Below are positions 44,380 to 53,916 of a stretch of 64,000 nt of DNA, one piece after another; positions within the stretch are counted from its first letter, which is position 1, and each line of letters starts with the position of its first letter. The DNA is from Gemmatimonadota bacterium (GTDB taxonomy: Bacteria; Gemmatimonadota; Gemmatimonadetes; Gemmatimonadales; Gemmatimonadaceae). Below the pieces are notes generated by a model. The model was not told the origin of the DNA and made no database searches. It saw only the letters and a list, made by a program, of their open reading frames with translations. Location of the stretch: assembly GCA_016719105.1 (NCBI GenBank), contig JADKAQ010000031.1, positions 1-64,000 of the forward strand, written 5' to 3'. The translations under genes were made by a program, and so were the position numbers.

Positions 44380-45748
44380 GTGAGTACCGTGAGCCCCCTC
44401 CTCACTCCGTGCTCTCGCCCCTCATCACCCCCGCGCCACCGCGCGGTGGTGCGACGAGTGGCGGCGATCGCCGGCGCCATGCTGCTCGCCGTCGCCGCCC
44501 TCGCCCGCGTGACGTGGGGACGAGGGCGGGCCGTCGCGTTCGACATCCAGCCTGCACGATCGAGGTCTCCCCGACGGGCCGCGTACCGCGCATCGGCGAC
44601 GCCCTCCGGTCGGCGGCACCGGGGACGCGCATCCTCGTCAGGCGCGGGACGTATCGCGAGCCGCGCATCATCATCGATCGCCCGGGATCACGTTGGAGGG
44701 TGAAGCGGGGGCCATCATCGACGGCAGCGGCACGCACACCATCCTCGAGATCACCGCTGACGATGTCACCGTTCGCGGACTGACAATCCGCAACACGGGG
44801 CCGAGCCAGTCGGAGGAACGCGCGGGGATCCTCGTGCACGACGTGGGGGGATGCCGCGTGCAGCACAACCGCCTCGAGGAGACACTCTTCGCGATCTACC
44901 TCGCCAAGGTGCACGACTGCCTCGTGAGCGACAACGTGATCCGCGGGCACGAACGCGCCCAGACGGTGTCGGGCAATGGCGTGCATATCTGGTCCAGCGA
45001 GCGCGTGCAGGTGCTGCGCAACGACGTGCGCGGGCATCGCGACGGGATCTACTTCGAGTTCGTGAAGCGCGGGCGTGTGGTCGGCAACCGGTCGCAGCGC
45101 AGTGCGCGGTACGGCATGCACTTCATGTTCTCCGACGATTGCCGCTACGAGGACAACCTGTACCGCGACAACGCCAACGGGATCGCCGTGATGTACTCCA
45201 ACCGGGTGGAGATGATCGGCAACCGCTTCGAGCACAACTGGGGGAGCGCCGCCTACGGCCTCCTCCTCAAGGACATCAACGACTCGCGCATCGAGGGGAA
45301 CACCTTCCTCTCCAACTCGGTCGGACTCTACCTGGAGGGGGCCAACCGCAACGTCGTGCTCCGCAACGCCTTCCGGGCGAACGGCTGGGCGCTCAAGACG
45401 ATGGCCAACGCCACCGGGAACCTGTTCGAGCGCAACACCTTCGAGGGGAACGCCTTCGACGTGGGGACCAACAGCACGTCCAACGTGTCGCGCTTCCAGG
45501 AGAACTACTGGGATCGTTACCGCGGCTACGACCTGGACCGCAACGGGATCGGCGACGTGCCACACGCCCCGGTGCGCCTCTTTGCCCTGGTGGTAGAGCA
45601 ATCGCCACCGACGCTCCTCCTCCTGCGGTCGCTCCTGGTCGACCTGCTCGACCTGGCCGAACGCGTGATCCCGACGCTCACTCCAGAGACACTGCTCGAC
45701 GAGCGCCCGCTGATGAAGCGTCCGGCGCAGGATGGTGCGCGTGGTTAG
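44380..45748 (+). pseudogene. nosD: NosD, CuZ maturation protein, two apparent frameshifts
   Basis: NosD is a periplasmic right-handed beta-helix (carbohydrate-binding/hydrolase repeats) needed for CuZ assembly. The open part from 44693 (351 residues) has the repeats: VTVRGLTIRNTGPSQSEERA, GCRVQHNRLEETLFAIYLAK, GNGVHIWSSERVQVL and ENYWDRYRGYDLDRNGIGDV. The missing N-terminus is in two other frames: a signal segment AAIAGAMLLAVAALARVTW from the GTG at 44380, then TIEVSPTGRVPRIGDALRSA and YREPRIIIDRPG. One-base shifts near 44555 and 44690 would restore a normal protein. Assembly error is as likely as decay, since nosZ and nosFY are intact. Confidence 0.85.
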
Positions 45749-46475
45749 GGCCCGCGGCGTGACCAAGGCCTACGGGCGCCTGCAGGTGTTGCAGGGGCTC
45801 GACCTCGACGTCGAGCGCGGGCAGGTGACGGCGATCATCGGCCCCAACGCCTCGGGGAAGACGACGTTCAACAAGATCCTCCTCGGGCTCGTGCGCGCCG
45901 ACGGCGGCGAGGTCTCCATCGACGGCAAGCGGCTCGACGGCGGCTCGGCGTACCGCGCCCACATCGGCTACATGCCGCAAGCCGCACGCTTCCCCGAGAA
46001 CCTCACCGCCTACGACGTCTTTCGCATGCTGGCCGACCTGCGCGGCGCGGCCGCCGGACGCGACGAGCAGCTCGTCGACGAGTTCGCGTTAGGTCCGGTG
46101 CTCAAGACGCCGATTCGCGTCCTCTCGGGCGGTATGCGCCAGCGCGTGAATGCGGCGCTGGCGTTCCTCTTCCGCCCCGCCCTCCTCCTCCTCGACGAAC
46201 CGACCGCCGGGCTCGACCCCATCTCCAGCGGGACGCTCAAGGACAAGATCCGCCGGGAGCGCGAAGCGGGGCGCACCTTCATCCTCACCTCGCACGTCAT
46301 GAGCGAGCTGGAGGAACTCTCCGACCGCATCGCCTTCCTGCTCGACGGGCGCGTACACTTCTCGGGGACGCAGGACGAGCTCAAGTCGCTCACCGGCGAG
46401 TCGACGCTCGAGCGGGCCATCGCCCACCTCATGCGGCAGGGGACGTCCGCGCCCCTCGGCGAGGCGCGCGCGTGA
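45732..46475 (+). CDS. nosF: NosF ABC transporter ATPase
   Basis: A 247-residue ATPase with Walker A IIGPNASGKTTFNK, Q-loop YMPQAARFPENL, ABC signature RVLSGGMRQRVNAAL, Walker B LLLLDEPTAGLDP and H-loop FILTSHVMSELEEL. It overlaps the end of nosD by 17 bases and nosY by four. With NosY and NosD it forms the complex that supplies a sulfur species or matures the CuZ centre. Confidence 0.95.
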   Translation: MVRVVRARGVTKAYGRLQVLQGLDLDVERGQVTAIIGPNASGKTTFNKILLGLVRADGGEVSIDGKRLDGGSAYRAHIGYMPQAARFPENLTAYDVFRMLADLRGAAAGRDEQLVDEFALGPVLKTPIRVLSGGMRQRVNAALAFLFRPALLLLDEPTAGLDPISSGTLKDKIRREREAGRTFILTSHVMSELEELSDRIAFLLDGRVHFSGTQDELKSLTGESTLERAIAHLMRQGTSAPLGEARA

Positions 46476-47263
46476 GCACCGTCCTCAAGATCATGCGCTA
46501 CGTCCTCATGGACGTGCTGCGCAACCGCTGGGTCATCGGCTACGCCCTCTTCTTCGTCGCGGTCACCGACGTCCTGTTGCGGTTAGGCGGGAGCGGGCCG
46601 CGCGCCCTGCTCTCGCTCCTCAACGTCGTCGTGTTGCTCATCCCGCTGGTCACGATCGTCTTCGGGACGATCTACTGGCACGGGGCACGCGAGTTCAACG
46701 AGCTGCTGCTCTCCCAGCCCGTGGCGCGGGCCACGCTCTTCCACGGCCTCTTTGCCGGGCTGGTGATCCCGCTGTCGGCGGCCTTTGTCGTCGGCGTCTC
46801 GATCCCCGTCCTGGTCCACCGCGCGGCCGACGGCGAGACGCTCGCACTGCTCGGCATGATGCTGGTGGCCGGCTGCGCGCTCACCGCGGTGTTCGGCGCG
46901 CTCGCCGTGCTCATCGCCGGGCTGGTCGACGATCGCCTCAAGGGGCTGGGGCTGGCGTTAGGCGTCTGGCTCCTCATGACCGTCGCGTACGACGGGCTCG
47001 TGCTGTGGGTCGCGATGGCCTACCAGGACTACCCGCTCGAGGGTCCGATGCTGGCGCTCACCTTCGCCAATCCGGTCGACCTGGCGCGCGTCCTCCTCGT
47101 CCTGCGCTTCGACGTCTCGGCCCTGATGGGCTACACGGGGGCGGTGATGCAGCGCCTGCTGGGGAGCCCGATGGGGATCCTGGCGGCGGTCGCCGGACTC
47201 GCCGTCTGGACCGTCGCGCCGGGGCTCCTGGCGCTGCGGGCCTTCAAGCGTAGGGACTTCTGA
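46472..47263 (+). CDS. nosY: NosY ABC transporter permease
   Basis: A 263-residue inner-membrane protein starting at GTG overlapping the nosF stop (GTGA). Six hydrophobic segments are seen (VIGYALFFVAVTDVLLRLGG, LLSLLNVVVLLIPLVTIVFG, GLFAGLVIPLSAAFVVGV, LGMMLVAGCALTAVFGALAV, LGVWLLMTVAYDGLVLWV, ILAAVAGLAVWTVAPGLLAL). The conserved loop IYWHGAREFNELLLSQPVAR follows TM2. It forms the membrane part of NosFY. Confidence 0.94.
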   Translation: MSTVLKIMRYVLMDVLRNRWVIGYALFFVAVTDVLLRLGGSGPRALLSLLNVVVLLIPLVTIVFGTIYWHGAREFNELLLSQPVARATLFHGLFAGLVIPLSAAFVVGVSIPVLVHRAADGETLALLGMMLVAGCALTAVFGALAVLIAGLVDDRLKGLGLALGVWLLMTVAYDGLVLWVAMAYQDYPLEGPMLALTFANPVDLARVLLVLRFDVSALMGYTGAVMQRLLGSPMGILAAVAGLAVWTVAPGLLALRAFKRRDF

Positions 47264-47374
47264 GACAGCGGTTCCGGGCCCCCCCGACGTCATACCTGCA
47301 GCAAATCTATTTCTTTTCAGAACGACCAAAACGACCACCGGAATCACCCCGCCCCTACCCTCTCCGGAGCCGCC

Positions 47375-47860
47375 ATGCGCCCCCTGAGCACCCCGCGTTC
47401 CCTGCCCTTGCGTTCCCTGCAGAGCCTGAGCACCCTCCTCGTCGTCGCCACCCTGAGCGCCGCGTGCGGCGGTGGCGGCGAGGCCGCGGCCGATGCGGCG
47501 GCGACCGCCGCGTCCGAAGCCCCCGCGGTGGCGGCTGGGGCGGCCTCGTTCGACCCGGCGGCCATTACGCCGCAGATGCTGGCCCAGGGCGACAGCCTGT
47601 TCCACGGGCTGATTGGGGCAACCTCGTGCCAGGCGTGCCATGGCGCCGACGCCAAGCAGGCGACCGTCGCCCCCGACCTCACCGACGCCGAGTGGCTGCA
47701 CAGCGACGGGAGCTGGGAGGGGATCTACAAGACGGTGCAGGCGGGCGTGTCGGCCCCGAAGAAGTTCACCAGCATGATGCCGGCCGACGGCGGCATCCCC
47801 ATGACCGACGAGCACCGCCGCGCCGTGACCGCGTACGTGTACAAGCTGGGGCACCCGTAG
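47375..47860 (+). CDS. lipid-anchored class I cytochrome c of the nos cluster
   Basis: A 161-residue lipoprotein (lipobox VVATLSAAC) with an Ala/Glu-rich linker and one heme site, TSCQACHGADAKQ. The distal Met is probably in FTSMMPADGG. It is typical of clade II nos clusters, where c-type cytochromes carry electrons from the quinol pool to NosZ. It is separated from nosY by 111 bases, so it may have its own promoter. Confidence 0.88.
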   Translation: MRPLSTPRSLPLRSLQSLSTLLVVATLSAACGGGGEAAADAAATAASEAPAVAAGAASFDPAAITPQMLAQGDSLFHGLIGATSCQACHGADAKQATVAPDLTDAEWLHSDGSWEGIYKTVQAGVSAPKKFTSMMPADGGIPMTDEHRRAVTAYVYKLGHP

Positions 47861-47877
47861 GACGGTGGGTCCGTTCG

Positions 47878-48666
47878 TCAGGCGGTCGGGAGTGTAGCCT
47901 CGAGGACGTCAAACAGGAGGCTGCAGCAGGTCACCCCGCCCTCGGCCTTGGCGAGTTCCGATGCATCGACGCCGATCACGCTGACCCCGTGGGCACGCAG
48001 CATGTTCTGCGTGCGCGGGAAGGCGGTGGAGTGAATCACTCCACCGCTCACCATCACCGCGTTGGCGGCGAACGGCTCGGCGGGATCGACGGTGAGCGCG
48101 TCGAAGCCATCGAATTGCGCGGCGTCGACCCAGTCGGGGTTGACGAGGATCCAGTCCGGGCTCACCTGGGTCACCGCGGTCTTCAGGTGCAACGCTCCGG
48201 CGACCGCGACCTCACGTACGTCGTAGCCGAACGGCGCGACGAGCGCGCGCAGCGCAGCGATCCCCTCGGCGGTGGTGCGCTGCGTGAGCCCGACGAACAG
48301 CGTGCGCCCGATGCGCAGCACGTCGCCGCCGTCGAGGGTGGCCGGCTCGGGGATGCGCACGCAGCGCCGGAACGGCGCCAGCGCCTCGGCCATCGCGTCG
48401 ACCTCGGGGCGGCGTGAGGCGGCGCCGGGGCGCGTGAGGACCGCGACCTCGTCGAGCACCAACGCCACGTCCTCGACGAAGACCGCGTCGGGGAGGTCGG
48501 GGAGTTCGGGGAGGCGGATCACGCGCACGCCCAACGACTCCAGCGCCTCCTCATACGCGTCGTGCTGGTCGCGAGCGACGGCGAGGTCGATGGGCGTGCG
48601 GGCGACGTGGGTCAGTTCGCACTCGGTGATGGAGCGCGAGACTTCGCGGGTGATGGCGACGATCAT
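47878..48666 (-). CDS. dimethylarginine dimethylaminohydrolase (DDAH)
   Basis: A 262-residue amidinotransferase-fold enzyme that hydrolyses N-omega-methylated arginine to citrulline and (di)methylamine. Motifs are TPIDLAVARDQHDAYEEAL, LPDAVFVEDVALVLDE, PATLDGGDVL, GALHLKTAVTQV (His) and EGGVTCCSLLFD (catalytic Cys at the C-terminus). Full length, no signal peptide. It lies tail to tail with the nos cytochrome and divergent from argJ. Confidence 0.92.
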   Translation of the reverse strand: MIVAITREVSRSITECELTHVARTPIDLAVARDQHDAYEEALESLGVRVIRLPELPDLPDAVFVEDVALVLDEVAVLTRPGAASRRPEVDAMAEALAPFRRCVRIPEPATLDGGDVLRIGRTLFVGLTQRTTAEGIAALRALVAPFGYDVREVAVAGALHLKTAVTQVSPDWILVNPDWVDAAQFDGFDALTVDPAEPFAANAVMVSGGVIHSTAFPRTQNMLRAHGVSVIGVDASELAKAEGGVTCCSLLFDVLEATLPTA

Positions 48667-48778
48667 GTGAGGGGGGCGAGGGGATCACCGAAGCTATCGC
48701 CGACGATTGGCCGACGCATCCGCGTCGGGGAGTTGTCGACGCGGGCGCCCGACCGCGGGCTAGCGCGCGCGATTCACG

Positions 48779-49996
48779 GTGAGGATGTTTCCCGGCTCAC
48801 CGACCCCCGATCGCCCCGTGTCCCAGCCCGTGCACTTCCACCAGCCGGCGCGCTTCCCGCGCGGCTTTCATAACGCGTCGCGTAACGTCGGGCTCAAGCC
48901 TACGGCGCGCGACCTCACGCTCTTCGTGAGCGACGTCGAGGCCAACGCGGCCGCCGTCTTCACGCGCAACCACTTTCCGGGCGCGCCGATCATCCTCGGG
49001 CGAGAGACCATCAGGGGCGGGCGGCTCAGGGCGATCATCGCCAACAGCAAGTGCAGCAACGTGGCGACGGGAGACGAAGGGGTGCGCCGCGCGCGCCGCA
49101 TGGCCGCCGCTGCCGCCGCCGAAGTCGGGACCTCGGCCGACCGAGTGCTGGTGAGCTCCACAGGCGTCATCGGCGTCCCCCTCCCCATCGAGAAGATCGA
49201 GGTGGGGGTGAAGGGGATCATGGGCGACCTCTCCGACGATCCGTTGTTAGGCGCCGAGGGGATCATGACCACCGACACGCATCCCAAGGCGCTGTCGGTG
49301 AGCGTGGGTGAGGCGACGATCACCTTCGTGGCCAAGGGGTCGGGGATGATCGAGCCCAACATGGCGACGATGCTGGCCTACATCTTCACCGACGCCGCCC
49401 TCGACGCCGCCACGCTCGACCGCATGCTGCGCGAGGCGGTGCACGTCTCGTTCAACATGCTCTCGGTCGACACCGACACGAGCACGTCGGACACCTGCGC
49501 CATCCTGGCCAACGGTCTCGCCGGCGCGGTGGACGAAGCCGCGTTCCAGGCGGCGCTCACCGCCGGCTGCCTGCGCATGACCGAGATCCTGGCGCGCGAC
49601 GGCGAAGGCGCGGAGCACCTCATTCGAGCGACGGTGCGCGGGGCGAGCGACGAGGGCGAGGCGCGCCGTGTGGCCAAGTCGCTGGTGAACTCGCCCCTGG
49701 TGAAGACGATGGTACACGGGGCCGATCCCAACGTGGGGCGCCTGCTGATGGCCGTGGGGAAGTGCTTCGAGGTTCCCATCGCCGCCAGCCGCACCGACGC
49801 CTGGATCAACGCGACGCCGGTGGTGCGCGGCGGGATGCGCCTCGACTTCGCGGACGCCACCGTACGCGAGACGCTCAAGGCCGAGGTGGTGGAGCTGGTG
49901 GTCGACCTCGGACTCGGCACGGCGACGGCGACGGCCTACGGCTGCGACCTCACCAAGGGGTACGTGGACGAGAACGCGGCGTACTACTCGTCGTAG
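48779..49996 (+). CDS. argJ: bifunctional glutamate N-acetyltransferase / N-acetylglutamate synthase
   Basis: A 405-residue ArgJ from the GTG at 48779; the ATG at 48785 is also possible. ArgJ recycles acetyl from N-acetylornithine to glutamate in arginine biosynthesis. The precursor is self-cleaved at the Ala-Thr bond in EPNMATMLAYIFTDAAL, giving the Thr nucleophile. VLVSSTGVIGVPLP supplies the oxyanion Thr-Gly, and the C-terminus CDLTKGYVDENAAYYSS is typical. The frame is intact. No other arg genes are in the window. Confidence 0.95.
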   Translation: MRMFPGSPTPDRPVSQPVHFHQPARFPRGFHNASRNVGLKPTARDLTLFVSDVEANAAAVFTRNHFPGAPIILGRETIRGGRLRAIIANSKCSNVATGDEGVRRARRMAAAAAAEVGTSADRVLVSSTGVIGVPLPIEKIEVGVKGIMGDLSDDPLLGAEGIMTTDTHPKALSVSVGEATITFVAKGSGMIEPNMATMLAYIFTDAALDAATLDRMLREAVHVSFNMLSVDTDTSTSDTCAILANGLAGAVDEAAFQAALTAGCLRMTEILARDGEGAEHLIRATVRGASDEGEARRVAKSLVNSPLVKTMVHGADPNVGRLLMAVGKCFEVPIAASRTDAWINATPVVRGGMRLDFADATVRETLKAEVVELVVDLGLGTATATAYGCDLTKGYVDENAAYYSS

Positions 49997-50001
49997 CGTG
50001 C

Positions 50002-50592
50002 CTAACGGGCCGGCGTCGGGAAGTACGTCGGCTCGTTGCCCTTGCGCCACTTGATGTTGCAGCCGAGGCTGGGGAACTGGTCGGCGGCGGGCGGCTCGTG
50101 CGCGAGGACGGCATCCAGGGCGGCGCGTAGGTCGCGCCCCGTCACCGGGCGCTCGTTCTTCGGTCGCGAGTCGTCGAGCTGGCCGCGATAGACCAGCCGT
50201 CCATCGGTATCGAAGACGAAGAAGTCCGGGGTACAGGCCGCCGCGTAGGCCTTGGCCACCTCCTGCGACTCGTCGAACAGAATCGGAAAGGCATAGCCGA
50301 ACTCGCGCGCCATCGCCGCCATGCTCGCCGGTGCATCGTCGGGATAGTTCACGACGTCATTCGAGGCGATGGCCACCAGGGCCACGCGGTCGCGGTAGTC
50401 GGCATCGAGGCGGGCGAGCTCGGCGGCCACGTGCTGCACATAGGGACAGTGACGGCTGATGAACATCACCAGCATCGCGCGTCCCTGCCCAACGCCATCG
50501 CGCGTGAAGGTGCGTCCGTGCGCGACGTCGGGGAGGGCGAAGTCGGGAGCGGTGGTGCCGAGCGCGAGCATGGTCGATTCGGTGCGCGCCAA
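50002..50592 (-). CDS. thioredoxin-fold redoxin (AhpC/TSA-like)
   Basis: A 196-residue cytoplasmic protein. APDFALPDVAHGRTFTRDGV and LVMFISRHCPYVQHVAAELA fit the redoxin family, with one Cys where peroxiredoxins have the peroxidatic site but followed by PYV rather than CxxC. Further blocks are ASNDVVNYPDDAPASM and CTPDFFVFDTDGRLVYRGQL. This matches the conserved thioredoxin-family group seen in many Gram-negatives with a GCNIKWR tail (SLGCNIKWRKGNEP). The physiological role is unknown. Confidence 0.87.
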   Translation of the reverse strand: MARTESTMLALGTTAPDFALPDVAHGRTFTRDGVGQGRAMLVMFISRHCPYVQHVAAELARLDADYRDRVALVAIASNDVVNYPDDAPASMAAMAREFGYAFPILFDESQEVAKAYAAACTPDFFVFDTDGRLVYRGQLDDSRPKNERPVTGRDLRAALDAVLAHEPPAADQFPSLGCNIKWRKGNEPTYFPTPAR

Positions 50593-50739
50593 GAGCAGGT
50601 CTCCTGTACGGGGGCTGAAAGGACTCGTAGCAGGATAACCGCGCGACGCCTAACCGTGTTCCGGCACGCACGGGCTCGCCGGTCGGGCGAAGGTGGTGGG
50701 GCGCGTGCAGCGCCGAGGTTCGGGAGCGGAGTGGGTGGA

Positions 50740-50774
50740 AAAAGAAAACCCCCGGGATTGCTCCCGGGGGCGGC
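50740..50774 (-). terminator. intrinsic terminator for the plug-protein gene
   Basis: Read on the minus strand, CCCCCGGGAGCAATCCCGGG with a further GG forms a strong GC stem with a short loop, followed by TTTTCTTTTT. It lies about 170 bases after the end of the minus-strand gene at 50942. Confidence 0.85.
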
Positions 50775-50941
50775 TCGCAGCCAGCGACCCTAGCACGAAG
50801 GCGAACAGGTATAGCTGCGAGTATCAGTAATAAGACGTGTGAACCGTTGAGGCGCAACTCGGGGAACTACGAGTGGGATCCACGATGCGCAGCTGTGCAC
50901 ACAGCGTGACAGTTTCGTTGTGCAGCGTGATGGCGCCGACT

Positions 50942-53134
50942 TCACGACCGACGCGTCCAGAACGCCACGGTGCCGCAGACCGACGAGTTGCCGGCGTACT
51001 CAGGTGGCGTCTCGGCCGCCGTGCGATACAGCTCGATGCCGGCGAGCGACTGCACGGGGAGGGCGTCCACATCGAAGGGCGATTGCATCCCCCAGGTCCA
51101 CATGCGCATGCCATCGACGATGACCTGCATGTAGCACGAGCGCGAGAATCGCTCTCCCGATTGCTCCCAGCCCTGGATCATCGCGACCTGCGGCAAGCTC
51201 GGTGGTGAGGGAGACGCGACCGCGTTTCCCCCCGTGGGAAGCGGGAGGAGCCTCACTCCGGTGATGGAGCGCAGCACGTCGGAGGTGCGACTGTCGTCGC
51301 GCGCGCGCAGCGCCGACTCGTCGAGGAAGCGCCCGCGTCCGGCGGCGCGATGTTCGCGGAAGAGCGCGAGCCCGCGAGCGCGCTCTCCCTTGGCGCTCGG
51401 CGGTGCGACGGTGTCACGGCGCGCGACCACCGGTGGTCGCACCAGGAGGCGGCGAGCGCCGATCGAACCGGCCGTCAGGCGCAACGTGTCGCGCCACCGG
51501 GCGCCGGTCTCGGCGGCGGATTCGACCTGCACCAGCGTCGCGCCGGGGAGCGCGCACAGCGTGGCGCGCCCCGCGTCGTCGAGCACTGCCTCGAGGTCGC
51601 GCTGCACCTCCGTGAGTGTGCTCCCCCGCGACTCGACGGCGCGCCAGGTGGCGCGCATGGGGGCGGCGCGCAGCGGTTCTCCGCTGGCGGCATCACGCAC
51701 GGTGACGACGACGATCCCCTCCCGCGCGAGGTCGACCGGGGTGCGGCAGAGGCGGGCGGCGCGCGTGCGCAGCGACGGCAGCGCGAGCCTAACGCGCATG
51801 GTGCCGCTGGCCGGCACGTCGAGGAAGGGCGACGGCACCACCAGCCCTAACGAGTCGAAGGCCGGGGTGGAGAGCCCGATGGCGTAGGCCCCCGCCGGCA
51901 CGCCGACGAGCGAGAAGCGCCCGTCCGCACCGGTGGTTGCCGCGAGCGCGGTCCCCTCGAGGGTGACCGTCACCCCGGCCGCCGGTGCGCCGGCGACGCT
52001 GTCGAAGACCGTCCCCGCAATCGACGCCCCCGTGGGAGTCGACGCCGCCATGGCGGCGGTGACGCCGCTCTCGACGCTCCCGCCCGCATCGTGGTACAGC
52101 GTGAGGCGTGTCTCTCCGGCGCTGTTCCCGGTGGCCGCCGCGCGCGGCATCCGGATGCGCCAGTCGTCGACGATCCAGCGCCCATCGGCGAGCCGCGCGA
52201 AACGCACGCGCCCGCCGAGCCCATCGCGAGCGGCGTCGCCCGGCACGCCGGGGGGGAGCGCCGTGTAGGTGAACTCGAGTTCGCGCAGCTCGGACGAGGC
52301 GCCGTCGAGCCAGAGGACGCCGGCGACATCGGGGCGCTCGCTCTCGCGCGTTGGGGAAAAGGCCAGGCCGTTGAACGCGGCGCGCGCGCCTACACCCGAC
52401 ACGAGCCGGAAGCAGTGCGCGGCCAGGAACTCCTCGGAGAGGAGGACGTCGGCGTCGGGGGCGTAGTAGTCGGTGCTGCCGTCGGCGCGCCGCACGATGT
52501 AGCCGTCGCTGGCCAGCTGTGCCGCGGGGAGACTGCGAAAGAGGTGGCCGATGGTCTCGATCGAGGTGCGCCGTTCGTCGCGCACGACGCGCCCCGATCC
52601 GGCGTCGACATCGCGACTGAAGCGGGTCACGCGTCCGCTCTCGGCGCGCTGCGCGGTGAGCACCGACGCGGTGAGGGCGGCGCGTACGTCTTCCCAGAGG
52701 GCGACGAGCCGCGGGTCGCCGTCTTTCGGCTGCCGACAGCTCGCGCGCTCCGTCACCCGCACCGCGCCCAGGGCGGGGACGACGGCGTCGACCTCGATCG
52801 GCTCGCGGCGCGCCTCGTCAGCCGCAAGGGCGAACGGCGCGGTGCGGGTCGGCCGGACACCGATGCGCTTGACCAGGAGGGCGAAGCGCCCGGCCCTGGG
52901 GGCTCGCAGTTCGTATGCGCCGCCGGCGTCGCTGAGTCCGGCGACGACGGTGCGTCCTTCGTCATCGACGAGCGTGAGGACGACGCCGGCGAGGGGCGCC
53001 CCGGAGCCACGTTCGGTGACGGCGCCGCGGACGAGTTGGGCGGAGAGCGGAGGGGCGAGCAGCGACAGTAGGGCGAGCGAGGCGAGGCGGGACGCGAGGC
53101 GCGATGAGAGGTGCGACGCGAGGATGCCGCGCAC
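50942..53134 (-). CDS. carboxypeptidase-regulatory/TonB-plug protein without a barrel
   Basis: The open frame reaches 53422, but the GTG at 53134 begins a signal peptide (LASRLASLALLSLLAPPLSA), giving 730 residues. Domains are a first CarboxypepD_reg-like fold (VRGAVTERGSGAPLAGVVLT), a long middle region, and a second regulatory fold near residues 395-475 (SIAGTVFDSVAGAPAAGVTV). At the end is a TonB plug-like segment (SRTSDVLRSITGVRLLPLP, YMQVIVDGMRMWTWGMQ, VQSLAGIELYRTAAETPPEY). The protein stops where a TonB receptor barrel would start, so it is unlikely to transport. It is probably a periplasmic or outer-membrane-associated partner. Confidence 0.75.
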   Translation of the reverse strand: MRGILASHLSSRLASRLASLALLSLLAPPLSAQLVRGAVTERGSGAPLAGVVLTLVDDEGRTVVAGLSDAGGAYELRAPRAGRFALLVKRIGVRPTRTAPFALAADEARREPIEVDAVVPALGAVRVTERASCRQPKDGDPRLVALWEDVRAALTASVLTAQRAESGRVTRFSRDVDAGSGRVVRDERRTSIETIGHLFRSLPAAQLASDGYIVRRADGSTDYYAPDADVLLSEEFLAAHCFRLVSGVGARAAFNGLAFSPTRESERPDVAGVLWLDGASSELRELEFTYTALPPGVPGDAARDGLGGRVRFARLADGRWIVDDWRIRMPRAAATGNSAGETRLTLYHDAGGSVESGVTAAMAASTPTGASIAGTVFDSVAGAPAAGVTVTLEGTALAATTGADGRFSLVGVPAGAYAIGLSTPAFDSLGLVVPSPFLDVPASGTMRVRLALPSLRTRAARLCRTPVDLAREGIVVVTVRDAASGEPLRAAPMRATWRAVESRGSTLTEVQRDLEAVLDDAGRATLCALPGATLVQVESAAETGARWRDTLRLTAGSIGARRLLVRPPVVARRDTVAPPSAKGERARGLALFREHRAAGRGRFLDESALRARDDSRTSDVLRSITGVRLLPLPTGGNAVASPSPPSLPQVAMIQGWEQSGERFSRSCYMQVIVDGMRMWTWGMQSPFDVDALPVQSLAGIELYRTAAETPPEYAGNSSVCGTVAFWTRRS

Positions 53135-53507
53135 GCACCCGCGCGAGACGGACGGCGCCGTCGTCCGAGGCCGGGGCGACGCTACGCCCTCGCACTGGCA
53201 GAGTGCCGGCGTCGCGGGCGATTCGAGCGTGGCGGGTAGATCGAGCCTGCGGCTGAGCGAGCGCGTCGTGGCTGAGGGGTCCAAACGGCGACGGATTGCG
53301 AGGGGCGGAACGAGGCGCGCGCCAAACGAGACGGGTGCCAGACTCTCGGAATCTGCCGACCGAGGCACCAGTCCGCGATACGCAGCGGCCGCGGAGGAGG
53401 GGGCGGGCGGGTGGGGCGTCACCCTGCGCCCGGTCGCTGGCCTCCGCGCGCCTCACACGCTCGGCCCTGTGCGGCAACGCCCACGAGGGCGTCGCCCCAA
53501 CGTCGTT

Positions 53508-53819
53508 CTACGCGACCAGCCAGCGCAGCGTCACGCCGATGGTCCGGGCGACCCCCGCCCCCAGGAAGGGGCCGATCACGCCGATGGCCAAGGTGACGCC
53601 GTAGGGGGCGCCGGGGACGATGCGAGGGGCGAGCAGGCCCACAATCCCCCCCATCACGGCTGCGATGCAGGCCAGGGGGAACAACAGCGAGCGGCGTTCG
53701 GGCGCCGTGGGGGGCGTCGCGTGGTCTGAGGGATGTGTCGTGCTCACGGTCGTACCCCGTTTGGGTGACGCGGTACGATAGGTCCGACCAATGAGCATCG
53801 CGACGGGCGAACACCGCAC
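53508..53819 (-). CDS. small membrane protein of unknown function
   Basis: Up to 103 residues; the GTG at about 53748 (VSTTHPSDHATPPTAPERRS) may be the true start, giving about 80. Two hydrophobic segments (LLFPLACIAAVMGGIVGLLA and GVTLAIGVIGPFLGAGVA) suggest a hairpin in the inner membrane. The N-terminus is Thr/Pro-rich. The family was not recognised; it may be ATP-synthase-I-like in shape only. Confidence 0.55.
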   Translation of the reverse strand: MRCSPVAMLIGRTYRTASPKRGTTVSTTHPSDHATPPTAPERRSLLFPLACIAAVMGGIVGLLAPRIVPGAPYGVTLAIGVIGPFLGAGVARTIGVTLRWLVA

Positions 53820-53916
53820 GGCCGCGGCGCAAACGGCGCGTGTTGGCGCAGGGGAAAGGCACTACGTGTGCGCTGCAGGCGGACGGTGCGTGGGGGAATG
53901 AGTGATGGGGGAACGA

